The position numbers and the translations under genes are program-made. From Bryobacteraceae bacterium (lineage in GTDB: Bacteria; Acidobacteriota; Terriglobia; Bryobacterales; Bryobacteraceae), in contig CANGYQ010000008.1 of the NCBI GenBank assembly GCA_947458745.1, forward strand, positions 1 to 64,000: DNA of 64,000 nucleotides, read 5' to 3'. The notes below the pieces were generated by a model. It saw only the letters and a list, made by a program, of their open reading frames with translations, was not told the origin of the DNA and made no database searches. Within the stretch, counting starts at the first letter, position 1, and each line of letters starts with the position of its first letter. This document shows, one piece after another, positions 40,316-48,055 of this stretch.

Positions 40316-40434
40316 AAGTCCTACCTTGAAAAAGTACCATTCGGTTCCTTCATTTAGGTCAAGACTGTGTGAACAAATGTTGACGAAACCGCCAATACGG
40401 ACTTTCTGGTCAGAATTTGACGGGCTTGACCGCG

Positions 40435-40767
40435 CTACGGGGAGGGGGGCGTACTGGGATCGGTCGGGGCGGGTGACTTGGGCTGGCCTTCCAGGATCAG
40501 CACCTTCTCGTGCTTCCGCACTTGCTGCAATTCACGCCGTACTTCAATGTCGATGGCGTCATGCTGCTCTTCCAGCATCAGAATTCGCTTGCGCTTTTCG
40601 GCGATGCGGTTGCGGATGTCGTTGTTTTCCTGCTCCAACTGCCGGATCTGTTCCCAATTGGACATCAGCGCGGAAACCCCTTTGGGCCCAGCCAGTTCCG
40701 CTACAGCGTAGGCGCTGGCGGCCAGGGCAATCACGGAATAAAGCAAGGGGCGAACTGGGAGCTTCAA
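40435..40767 (-). CDS. Septum formation initiator (FtsB/DivIC-like) protein
   Basis: A small cell-division protein of 110 residues with one N-terminal transmembrane helix (LLYSVIALAASAYAVAELAG), then a coiled coil (about residues 38-85, QIRQLEQENNDIRNRIAEKR) and a Pro-rich tail. Members join FtsL and FtsQ at the septum. The start is TTG, as no ATG or GTG gives the helix. It is divergent from cutA, sharing a central TTTATAAT element. Size and layout fit the family well. Confidence 0.78.
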   Translation of the reverse strand: MKLPVRPLLYSVIALAASAYAVAELAGPKGVSALMSNWEQIRQLEQENNDIRNRIAEKRKRILMLEEQHDAIDIEVRRELQQVRKHEKVLILEGQPKSPAPTDPSTPPSP

Positions 40768-40786
40768 AACAATGGTCCGTCTCTTG

Positions 40787-40794
40787 TTTATAAT
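40787..40794. promoter_or_regulatory. Shared bidirectional -10 element between ftsB-like gene and cutA
   Basis: TTTATAAT reads TATAAT on the plus strand (40789-40794, toward cutA, leader about 40 bases) and TATAAA on the minus strand (40792-40787, toward the FtsB-like gene, leader about 13 bases). This is the same arrangement as at 4056-4063 and 15802-15814. Confidence 0.5.
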
Positions 40795-40840
40795 CCTCTT
40801 TGCTATCCGAAGGCAACCACCTCAAAATGAAGCGGATCCG

Positions 40841-41173
40841 ATGACGGACAAAATCGTCGTTTATTGCACGTGCCCGACGGCGGAAGAGGCCCAGCGGCTG
40901 GCCTCGGCCCTGGTGGAGCAACGCCTGGCTGCGTGTGTCAATATCGTGAGCGGCGTCTTAAGTGTCTACCGCTGGCAAGGTGCCTTGGAGAAGAGCCCGG
41001 AACTGATGCTGATCATCAAAACGCGCCGCGAACACTTCCCCGCCCTGCGCGCTGCGCTGGAGCGGCTGCACCCCTACGAACTCCCGGAAATCATTGCTTT
41101 GCCGGTGGTGGATGGCAGCCCTGGGTACCTAGACTGGCTGGATAAGGAAACCGATCTCTCTCATGCCGAATAA
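40841..41173 (+). CDS. cutA: Divalent-cation tolerance protein CutA
   Basis: A cytoplasmic trimeric PII-like protein of 110 residues. IVVYCTCPTAEEAQRLASAL, RLAACVNIVSGVLSVYRWQG and ELMLIIKT are hallmark segments, including the conserved Cys in LAACVN. The family is linked to copper/divalent-cation tolerance although its biochemical role is debated. The start at 40841 is chosen because it matches the family N-terminus (MTDKIVVY). It overlaps the next transporter gene by 11 bases. Confidence 0.9.
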   Translation: MTDKIVVYCTCPTAEEAQRLASALVEQRLAACVNIVSGVLSVYRWQGALEKSPELMLIIKTRREHFPALRAALERLHPYELPEIIALPVVDGSPGYLDWLDKETDLSHAE

Positions 41174-42482
41174 TCCGATGAAGCCCTCGTTCGTCCGCTA
41201 CCAGGTGGTGATGTTCGCCATCGTGCTGGTGGTGATCACCTACATTGACCGCGTCTGTATCTCCAATTTCCGGCCCTTCATTGCGAAGGATCTGGGGTTG
41301 AACAACGCCGAGATGGGGGTGGTTTTCAGCGCCTTTGCCTTAAGCTATGCACTATTTGAAATTCCCACCGGCTGGCTGGGCGACATCTACGGCACCCGCA
41401 CCACCATCACGCGTATCGTCGTCTGGTGGAGCCTGTTTACGGCGGCGACGGGCTTTGTCTTCAACCGCACCTCGCTGATCATCACGCGCTTCCTGTTCGG
41501 GATCGGCGAAGCGGGTGCGTTCCCCAACATCACCAAGATCTTCACCATCTGGCTGCCGCCCAACGAACGGGTGCGTGCCCAGGGCATTCTCTGGATGGCC
41601 GCCCGTTGGGGTGGGGCCTTCACCGGCAGCATCGTCGTGATGGTGATGTGGTTTCTCACCTGGCGGCAGGCCTTCATGCTGTTTGGCGCCCTGGGACTGG
41701 CCTGGTCACTCTTCTTCTACCGCTGGTACCGGGACCAGCCCAAGGATCACCCCAGCGTGAACCAGGCGGAACTGGCGGTCATCGGCGACAACAGCCGCAT
41801 GACCGGCGATCACAACGTGCCCTGGGCGCGCTTTGCCGGCTCGGGTTCGGTGTGGCTGATGTGGATCGCATACTTCTGCGTCTCCTATGGCTGGTATTTC
41901 TACATCACCTGGCTGCCGACATATCTGGCCGACGTTCGCGGGATGTCGATGCAGAAGAGCTTTATCGCTTCGGGGCTGCCGCTGTTTCTGGGGGGCTGGG
42001 GCTGCCTGTTGAGCGGCTTCATCACGCCGTGGGTGAGCCGCCGCCTGGGTTCTGAGCGTGGCGGCCGCCGAGCGCTGGCGATCTGCGGCACCCTGGGTGC
42101 TTCAGCAATGCTGATCTATTCCACCAAGATCGCCGACCCCAACATGGCCCTGCTGGCGATCTCGATGGCCAGCTTCTTCAATGACCTGGTGATGCCCCCG
42201 GCTTGGGGCGCAGCGATGGACGTGGGCGGCAAGTTCGCCGGTACGCTGTCAGGCTCCATGAATATGATGGGCAACCTGGCCGGGGCCGTCGCACCCGTCT
42301 TCATCGGCTGGCTGACCAACATCTCGGGCTCCAACTGGGACTTGACCTTCTACATCTCCGCCGGCATCTACGTGGTGGCGGCCATTTGCTGGATGTTCCT
42401 CGATTCCGTCACGCCGCTCGACTCGTCACCGGCCGAAACGGTGGGCGCGCGGCAGCCGCAACTGGGTGGGGCGGAGGCGTAG
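41163..42482 (+). CDS. MFS transporter, anion:cation symporter (ACS) type
   Basis: An inner-membrane transporter of 439 residues with twelve predicted helices. The first helix pair with VVITYIDRVCISNFRPFIAKDL, the motif GWLGDIYGTRTTI after helix two and FGIGEAGAFPNITKIF are typical of the ACS family (hexuronate, glucarate and similar organic anions). The start at 41163 lies inside cutA; ATG at 41178 is an alternative. It is probably translated with cutA, but no functional link between them is known. Confidence 0.85.
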   Translation: MPNNPMKPSFVRYQVVMFAIVLVVITYIDRVCISNFRPFIAKDLGLNNAEMGVVFSAFALSYALFEIPTGWLGDIYGTRTTITRIVVWWSLFTAATGFVFNRTSLIITRFLFGIGEAGAFPNITKIFTIWLPPNERVRAQGILWMAARWGGAFTGSIVVMVMWFLTWRQAFMLFGALGLAWSLFFYRWYRDQPKDHPSVNQAELAVIGDNSRMTGDHNVPWARFAGSGSVWLMWIAYFCVSYGWYFYITWLPTYLADVRGMSMQKSFIASGLPLFLGGWGCLLSGFITPWVSRRLGSERGGRRALAICGTLGASAMLIYSTKIADPNMALLAISMASFFNDLVMPPAWGAAMDVGGKFAGTLSGSMNMMGNLAGAVAPVFIGWLTNISGSNWDLTFYISAGIYVVAAICWMFLDSVTPLDSSPAETVGARQPQLGGAEA

Positions 42483-42520
42483 GCCGCCGCCGTTGGGGAT
42501 AATGGGCTAAGGATCTCTCG

Positions 42521-42865
42521 ATGACCATCGACGAAAGACTCGAACGGCTGACGGAGCGGCATCAGGCGCTGGCGGAGAGCGTAGAGTTATTCGTCGCGTC
42601 CACGCGAGAGAATTTTCAGTCCACCAACGCCGGGTTGGCGCGGGTGGGCAATATGGTGGAAACATTAGAGAGTCGGCTCGACGAACTGGCCGCATCGACT
42701 GAGGCGAATTTTCAATCTACGAATGCCGGCTTGGCCCGCGTCGGCTCCATGGTGGAGCAGTTGGTGGTAGCGGTGCAGCAGACCAATGAGAGCGTCTCCA
42801 TGCTGATGACGGTGGTCGAGTCTCACCAGCGCCGCATCAGCGATCTCGAAGACGCCCGGGGATAA
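42521..42865 (+). CDS. Coiled-coil protein with an internal duplication, function unknown
   Basis: A protein of 114 residues, almost entirely helical. The unit NFQSTNAGLARVG-MVE occurs twice, 36 residues apart, separated by a heptad-like LESRLDELAAST. The spacing of hydrophobic residues suggests a coiled-coil trimer or dimer. AAGGA lies 7 bases before the ATG and a GATAAT box is 24 bases upstream, so it has its own expression signals. No membrane segment or export signal is seen. It is not recognised beyond weak likeness to phage tail-fibre or methyl-accepting coiled coils. Confidence 0.65.
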   Translation: MTIDERLERLTERHQALAESVELFVASTRENFQSTNAGLARVGNMVETLESRLDELAASTEANFQSTNAGLARVGSMVEQLVVAVQQTNESVSMLMTVVESHQRRISDLEDARG

Positions 42866-42883
42866 CCGCGACCAACGCAGAAA

Positions 42884-42923
42884 GAAGAAAGGGAGCCCGG
42901 TGAAGGCTCCCTTTTCTCATTTT
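42884..42923. terminator. Bidirectional intrinsic terminator
   Basis: GGGAGCC (42891-42897) pairs with GGCTCCC (42905-42911). On the plus strand TTTTCTCATTTT follows; on the minus strand the complement of AAAGAAGAAA gives a T-rich tail. It ends both the coiled-coil gene and the superoxide dismutase gene. Confidence 0.85.
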
Positions 42924-42939
42924 GCGTGCTTGCAGGAAG

Positions 42940-43548
42940 CTACGCGTTAAACAGTTTCTCAACTTCCGCCCAGTTCACCACGCTCCAAAAAGCGGCGATG
43001 TAGTCCGGACGCTTGTTCTGATACTTCAGGTAGTAGGCGTGCTCCCAGACGTCCAGGCCCAGGATGGCGGTCTTGCCTTCCATCAGCGGGGTGTCCTGGT
43101 TGGGGGTAGAGGTGATCTCGACGCCCGAGCCGGTCTTGACCAGCCAAGCCCAGCCGGAGCCGAACCGGCCGACACCTGCCGCCGCAAACTTCTCCTTGAA
43201 GGCCGCGAAGCTGCCAAAAGCGGCATCGATGGCCTGCGCCACGTTGCCTTCCGGAGCATTGCCTTCCGTCGCCGGGCGCATCAGCGTCCAGAACAGTGAG
43301 TGGTTCCAGTGGCCGCCGCCGTTATTGCGGACCGCGCCCTTGATGGCATCGGGCACAATGGCCAGATTGCCGGCCAGCAGTTCTTCCAGGCTCTTGCCGG
43401 CCAACTCGGGTGCTGCTTCCAGGGCCTTGTTCAGGTTGGTGACATAAGCGTTGTGGTGGCGGCCATGGTGGATCTCCATGGTCAGCTTGTCAATCGCCGG
43501 CTCCAGCGCGTCATGGGCGTAGGGGAGTGCGGGTAGTTCAAATGGCAT
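42940..43548 (-). CDS. sodA: Superoxide dismutase, Mn/Fe type
   Basis: A cytoplasmic enzyme of 202 residues that converts superoxide to oxygen and peroxide. Metal ligands are in [20 protein letters not shown] and [11 protein letters not shown]. The pair GGGHWNH and NQDTPL (Gly in the first site, Gln in the second) is the pattern of manganese enzymes rather than iron enzymes. AAGGAGA lies about 11 bases before the ATG. It is a single gene with the bidirectional terminator downstream. No signal peptide is present. Confidence 0.93.
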   Translation of the reverse strand: MPFELPALPYAHDALEPAIDKLTMEIHHGRHHNAYVTNLNKALEAAPELAGKSLEELLAGNLAIVPDAIKGAVRNNGGGHWNHSLFWTLMRPATEGNAPEGNVAQAIDAAFGSFAAFKEKFAAAGVGRFGSGWAWLVKTGSGVEITSTPNQDTPLMEGKTAILGLDVWEHAYYLKYQNKRPDYIAAFWSVVNWAEVEKLFNA

Positions 43549-43657
43549 TGGTGGTTAAATTCTCCTTCGTGGTTTCGATGGTTCGAAAGCCGGGCTGGAT
43601 TCGGCAAGCCCGAAATACGATGATAGCGGTCCGGAGCGCTTGGCTCAGCGCAACGCT

Positions 43658-45091
43658 TTACGCCCGCGCCCGCTCAAACGCCCCAGCCAGCCGGAACATG
43701 CCGGATTCGTCGAAGTGTTTGGTGAGGATCTGCATCCCCACGGGCAGCCCTTCCGGCGTCGCGCCGCACGGGACGCTCATGCCCGGGATGCCGGCCAGGT
43801 CGCAGGTGATGGTGTAGATGTCAGACAGATACATCGCCACCGGATCATCCACCTTTTCGCCCAGCTTCCAGGCCGGGAAGGGGGACACCGGGGTGACGAT
43901 GGCGTCCACCTGCTCAAACGCTCGCGCGAAATCCTGAGCGATCAACGCCCGGACCTTCTGCGCCTTCAGGTAGTAGGCGTCGTAGTAGCCATGGCTCAGC
44001 ACATAGGTACCCAGCATGATGCGCCGCTTGCACTCCGCGCCAAAGCCTTCGCCGCGCGAGTTGCGGTACATCTCAGCCAGCGTGCGGCTGGAATCGGACC
44101 GGTGCGTGTAGCGCACCCCGTCATAGCGGGCCAAGTTGGAGCTGGCTTCCGCCGTGGCGATGATGTAGTAGCAGGCGACAGCATAGTCGGTGGCGGGCAG
44201 GCTGACATCCACCACCTCGACGCCCAGCGACTTCAGCGTCTCCACCGCCGCGGCAATGATGTCGCCCGTTTCCGCCGCCAGACCCGCGAAGTACTCCTTC
44301 GGCAGGCCGATCTTCATGCCGCGCACATCCTGACGGCAGGCGGCGACATAGTCCTCGACCGGGGCCGCCGCGGACGTGGAATCCCATTCATCGCGGCCCG
44401 CGATCACGCCCAACAGCGCCGCCGCATCTTCCACCGTCCGTCCAAACGGACCAATGTGATCCAGCGAACTGGCATAGGCGCTCAAGCCGTAGCGCGAGAC
44501 GCGGCCATAGGTCGGCGTCACGCCCACCACGCCACAGAACGAGGCCGGCTGACGGATCGAACCACCCGTATCAGAACCCAGCGAAACCACCGCCGTGCCC
44601 TGCGCCACCACCGCCGCCGAGCCACCGGAGGATCCGCCGGGCACCCGGTCCAGCGCGACGGGATTGCGCACCGGGCCAAAGGCTGAATTTTCGTTCGACG
44701 AACCCATCGCGAACTCGTCGCAATTGGCTTTTCCAACCACTAGACCACCAGCCTGCTCCAGACGCTCCACCGCAGTGGCGTCATAGGGCGGGATGTAGTT
44801 GGCCAGGATCTTTGAGCCGCAGGTGGTCCGCACGCCTTTGGTGACAATGACATCCTTGACGGCTACCGGCACACCGGCCAACGCACCGGCGTCTTCACCC
44901 CGGGCGATCTTCTCATCCACCAGACGCGCCGTGGCTAGCGCGCGGTCGGGCGACAGAGTGATGTAGGCGTTGGTCTTGGGATTCTCGGCCGCCGCAAACT
45001 GGGCGGCTTCAGTGGCCAGTTCCACCGCCGAAAACTGCTTGTCCTTCAGCCCTTGCTGAATCTGAGGGATGGTCAGCTGTGCGAGGTTCAT
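43658..45091 (-). CDS. gatA: Asp-tRNA(Asn)/Glu-tRNA(Gln) amidotransferase subunit A
   Basis: The glutaminase subunit (477 residues) of the GatCAB complex, which converts misacylated Glu-tRNA(Gln) or Asp-tRNA(Asn) to the amidated form. Amidase-signature residues are clear: Lys in PVAVKDVIV, GGSSGGSAA and DTGGSIRQPA. The length is normal. It overlaps gatC by four bases, so both subunits are co-translated. gatB is not in the window. Confidence 0.95.
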   Translation of the reverse strand: MNLAQLTIPQIQQGLKDKQFSAVELATEAAQFAAAENPKTNAYITLSPDRALATARLVDEKIARGEDAGALAGVPVAVKDVIVTKGVRTTCGSKILANYIPPYDATAVERLEQAGGLVVGKANCDEFAMGSSNENSAFGPVRNPVALDRVPGGSSGGSAAVVAQGTAVVSLGSDTGGSIRQPASFCGVVGVTPTYGRVSRYGLSAYASSLDHIGPFGRTVEDAAALLGVIAGRDEWDSTSAAAPVEDYVAACRQDVRGMKIGLPKEYFAGLAAETGDIIAAAVETLKSLGVEVVDVSLPATDYAVACYYIIATAEASSNLARYDGVRYTHRSDSSRTLAEMYRNSRGEGFGAECKRRIMLGTYVLSHGYYDAYYLKAQKVRALIAQDFARAFEQVDAIVTPVSPFPAWKLGEKVDDPVAMYLSDIYTITCDLAGIPGMSVPCGATPEGLPVGMQILTKHFDESGMFRLAGAFERARA

Positions 45092-45393
45092 CGTTCGATC
45101 ACCTTCGGCACCTTAAAGTAGCCGGAGCCCGAGACGGCGGCGTTTTCGAGCACCGTCGCAATCGGGAAGCGCCGCTCGGGATGGTCCACATCGGCGCGCA
45201 GAGCGGCTGTGTCCTCAGCGTCAAACAAGACCTGCGCCATCGGCTCGACGCCGGTGGTGTCGATATCCTTCAGCCGGTCCATCACATCCAGAATGCCTTC
45301 GAGGTCGCGCGTCATGCGGGTCAACTCGTCAGGCGAAAGACTCAGATTGGCCAGGTCGGCGACGTATCGCACCTGCTCTTCGGTGATTCGCAT
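45088..45393 (-). CDS. gatC: Asp-tRNA(Asn)/Glu-tRNA(Gln) amidotransferase subunit C
   Basis: The small wrapping subunit of GatCAB, 101 residues. ITEEQVRYVADLANLSLSPD and a central LEGILDVMDRLKDIDTTGVEP are diagnostic, with a FKVPKV(I) tail. GGAAG lies a few bases before the ATG. The gene is 52 bases downstream of the DUF721 gene on the same strand, so an operon DUF721-gatC-gatA is likely. Confidence 0.94.
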   Translation of the reverse strand: MRITEEQVRYVADLANLSLSPDELTRMTRDLEGILDVMDRLKDIDTTGVEPMAQVLFDAEDTAALRADVDHPERRFPIATVLENAAVSGSGYFKVPKVIER

Positions 45394-45445
45394 CTGGCTT
45401 CCAGTCTAACCGGAGCGGGCGTCGCGGCGTCAGCCGGGTTTCCGG

Positions 45446-45847
45446 TTACCCCAGCGCCGTGCGGCGGCTCCGCACATAAAGGTGGCGCAAAACCGGGTCC
45501 GCAATACGATCCGCCTCATCCACCGGCAACAGACCGGTTGGCGCACCCACGGAGATTTCCCGCTGCGGCGGACGCCGGGGAATGCCAATCCGGAACTCGA
45601 CGTCCGTGGCGACCGGACCGATCAAACGATTCAGGTTGACTAGAATCTGGTGGCGCAGCCCGAACAGATTTTTCTGCCACAGACGGTCTTCCACTTCGAC
45701 AATCACCGTCCCGCGGACCATCTCCACCGCCCGGGTATGCCGCGCCAACCGAGGGCCCACCGCCTGGTCCCAAGCCGCACAAGCCAGATCGCTCAAGGGC
45801 AAGTGCTTTGATTTCAATTTGGCTAGCGACCGGGCAGCGCGTTCCAT
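45446..45847 (-). CDS. DciA-like (DUF721) protein
   Basis: A cytoplasmic protein of 133 residues. The N-terminal half (AAWDQAVGPRLARHTRAVEM, followed by GTVIVEVEDRLWQKNLFGLR) is the DUF721 domain, whose best-known member DciA loads or recruits the replicative helicase DnaB in bacteria without DnaC. The C-terminal tail, rich in Pro and Arg, is not conserved. It precedes gatCA on the minus strand and is divergent from maf. Which DnaB-related role it has here is an inference from the family. Confidence 0.75.
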   Translation of the reverse strand: MERAARSLAKLKSKHLPLSDLACAAWDQAVGPRLARHTRAVEMVRGTVIVEVEDRLWQKNLFGLRHQILVNLNRLIGPVATDVEFRIGIPRRPPQREISVGAPTGLLPVDEADRIADPVLRHLYVRSRRTALG

Positions 45848-45871
45848 AGAAGCTCAATTCAGTGACAGCAA

Positions 45872-45907
45872 CACGCGGATTTCCGCGTGCGGCAGAGGGG
45901 GGGGGGG
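45872..45907. repeat. Perfect hairpin next to an 11-G run in the dciA-like/maf gap
   Basis: CACGCGG (45872-45878) and CCGCGTG (45883-45889) form a perfect stem with a 4-base loop. Eight bases later is a run of 11 G (45897-45907). The pair lies between two divergent genes, in the presumed leader or promoter of each. Long homopolymers are prone to slippage, so length variation or a sequencing error are both possible. Confidence 0.6.
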
Positions 45908-45931
45908 CAGCGATGAGTGTAGCATGACCCC

Positions 45932-46492
45932 ATGTACCAGTTGATCCTTGCTTCCGGTTCGCCCCGGCGACGCGAGATTCTCCAGGCGGCCGGGTTCACC
46001 TTTCGCGTGGTGACCGCCGGAGTGGATGAGACGCGCAGCCCCGGTGAGGCGGGCATCGACTACGTCCGCCGCCTGGCCCATGAGAAGGCGATGGCGATTG
46101 AGGCTTCGGCTCGCGATATCGTCCTGGGTGCCGACACCACGGTGGAGTTGGATGGCGACATCCTGGAAAAACCCACTGACGCCGCCGATGCCGCCCGGAT
46201 GCTGCGCCGCCTGTCGGGCCGCGTCCACCAGGTCCACACCGGGATCTGCTTGGCAAGCGCCGAGGAAACGGTGCTGGATGTCGCCACCACGGAGGTGACC
46301 TTTGCCACCCTGACCGCGGTCGAGATCGACACCTATATCGCCTCGGGCGAGCCGTTTGACAAGGCTGGCGGCTACGGCATCCAAGGCCTGGCCTCCAAGT
46401 TTGTGGAGCGGATTAATGGTTGTTATTTCAACGTGATGGGCCTGCCGGTGACGCTGTTCTACCACCATTGGCGGCGCCTGATCGAGGCGTAG
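45932..46492 (+). CDS. maf: Maf family nucleoside-triphosphate pyrophosphatase
   Basis: A cytoplasmic enzyme of 186 residues that hydrolyses non-canonical or excess dTTP/UTP-type nucleotides to monophosphates. LILASGSPRRREIL at the start, LGADTTVELDG, ILEKPTDAADAARMLRRLSG and GGYGIQGLASKFVERINGCY are Maf hallmarks. TAGCAT ends 6 bases before the ATG and no ribosome site is seen, which suggests a leaderless transcript. It converges with the EVE gene. Confidence 0.92.
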   Translation: MYQLILASGSPRRREILQAAGFTFRVVTAGVDETRSPGEAGIDYVRRLAHEKAMAIEASARDIVLGADTTVELDGDILEKPTDAADAARMLRRLSGRVHQVHTGICLASAEETVLDVATTEVTFATLTAVEIDTYIASGEPFDKAGGYGIQGLASKFVERINGCYFNVMGLPVTLFYHHWRRLIEA

Positions 46493-46510
46493 CAGGGCTG
46501 CGGCCCGCGC

Positions 46511-46936
46511 TTACTTCAGCGGCTTCAGCTTTTTGAGTTCCGGCCGCTGCTCCCGCAGCCAGGCGATGAAGTTTTCGGGCACGGGCATCGTGGACAACCG
46601 GCTTTGGCGAACCAGTGCAAAATCGGCGAATAGACCGGATTGCTTAATCGTTTGCAGCGTCACGGGTTCGCTGAGGCGGCTGACGAACTCGAAATCGACG
46701 ATCGCCGATTTCGGATCCTCCGGGTCGGGCCGTGGTGGGGAAACCACCTTTGCCACCCCGACCACGGACGATTCACCGGTGGAGTGATAGATCAAAACGA
46801 TGTCGCCGGGCTGCATCTGGTTCAGGGCACGGACCGCCTGCGCGTTGCGGACCCCGCTCCACGCCGTCCGCCCTTCCCGCGCCAAATCGTCAATCGAGTA
46901 GGCCGCAGCCTCAGTTTTTGCTAGGAAAAAGTTCAT
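46511..46936 (-). CDS. EVE domain protein
   Basis: A protein of 141 residues with the EVE fold, a PUA/YTH-related domain that reads modified bases. The start MNFFLAKTEAAAYSIDDLAR is followed by TAWSGVRNAQAVRALNQMQPG, then DIVLIYHSTGESSVVGVAKV, all conserved in the family. It is a single-domain protein with no effector nuclease attached. Some EVE proteins work in defence against modified DNA, but stand-alone ones of this size are common in ordinary genomes. Nothing in its neighbourhood points to a defence system. Confidence 0.88.
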   Translation of the reverse strand: MNFFLAKTEAAAYSIDDLAREGRTAWSGVRNAQAVRALNQMQPGDIVLIYHSTGESSVVGVAKVVSPPRPDPEDPKSAIVDFEFVSRLSEPVTLQTIKQSGLFADFALVRQSRLSTMPVPENFIAWLREQRPELKKLKPLK

Positions 46937-47191
46937 TGCTGATTCGTTCCAACTCTATGAAATTTCAACTCAAAGCCGATAAGTCTCAGTGGGTGGCCAG
47001 ATAGGCTGTAGTATACTTCGGTAAAGAGCACACACTCCAGAGGCCCGTTAAGGATCTCAAGAGACCGGCATGCGACACGTTGTTAGCATTGTCATCCCTC
47101 AGCGGCAAGCCCAATCGCTCCTACAGAAGTGTACCCTCAGCGCTTGTATTCCCGGTCGGGCTACTCAGGTTTACGGAGACTCTCGAGACGT

Positions 47192-47920
47192 ATGAAGCGA
47201 ACCGTGGTGAAGCAAATCGTCATGAAAACAATTGTTCCCCAGCTGATCTGCGCGGTCGGGCTGCTGTACCCTGCCGGGTCATGGGGCCAGCAACCACCCT
47301 CGGCTAACCCAGCCAAACCAGCGGGCGCCGCGGAGGCTACGCAACCGCAGGAACCCAAGCCCCTGGCGGGCGAAGCAAAGCCCACCGGCGATGCGCCCAA
47401 GCCCGGTGAAGTGAAGGCCGAGACCTCGGTGGCCGCCGCCGTGGACCCCCGCAGTTACGTCATTGGGGCCGAGGATGTGGTCTCCATCAGCGTCTGGCGT
47501 GAGCCGGAACTATCACGGCTCTACGTGGTCCGGCCGGATGGCAAGCTGAGCATGGCGCTGGGCGGGGACATTGAGGCCGCCGGCGTCACCCCCGAAGTTT
47601 TGAAGGAACGGGTAATTGCGGCACTGTCGGAGTTTATGAACAAGCCGGAAGTGATGGTGGAGATCCGGCAGGTCAACAGCAAAAGGTATTACATTTCCGG
47701 CGAAGTCGGCCGCGCTGGCCCCTACCCGCTGGTGACTCCGGTCACGATGCTGGAAGCCCTGTCGCTGGCCGGCGGTCTCAAAGATTTTGCGAACAGGAAG
47801 AAAATCGTCATCATGCGCGGTGATGAGCGCATAAAATTTAACTATGCTGAAGTGCTGAAGGGCAAGAAGATGGAGCAGAACATCCAGCTGAAGCCCGGTG
47901 ATCACATTATTGTTCCTTAA
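47192..47920 (+). CDS. Polysaccharide biosynthesis/export protein (Wza-like)
   Basis: A periplasmic/outer-membrane export protein of 242 residues. The start at 47192 is preferred; 47222 is an alternative that puts the signal (VPQLICAVGLLYPAGSWG) closer to the N-terminus. After an Ala/Pro/Lys linker comes the polysaccharide export domain (YVIGAEDVVSISVWREPELS) and an SLBB domain (KRYYISGEVGRAGPYPL). The lipobox Cys of classical Wza is not present, and the protein is shorter than Wza. It opens an exopolysaccharide module with the Wzz and kinase genes downstream. Confidence 0.88.
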   Translation: MKRTVVKQIVMKTIVPQLICAVGLLYPAGSWGQQPPSANPAKPAGAAEATQPQEPKPLAGEAKPTGDAPKPGEVKAETSVAAAVDPRSYVIGAEDVVSISVWREPELSRLYVVRPDGKLSMALGGDIEAAGVTPEVLKERVIAALSEFMNKPEVMVEIRQVNSKRYYISGEVGRAGPYPLVTPVTMLEALSLAGGLKDFANRKKIVIMRGDERIKFNYAEVLKGKKMEQNIQLKPGDHIIVP

Positions 47921-48055
47921 TGCGAACCAGATCCCCGGCTCATCCGCGTAAGTAGATGATAGGGCTCTTAGAAAGCCCACCCGATCCGAAAAGTAGTTGT
48001 AGTTGGTGAAACCAGGCCAGGGAGCTTGGAATTGATATGGAGGAGAGTTTTTTCG

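Noticed and set aside
46511..46936. Defence island based on the EVE domain gene
   Set aside because: It stands alone among housekeeping and polysaccharide genes, with no nuclease, methylase or ATPase partner.
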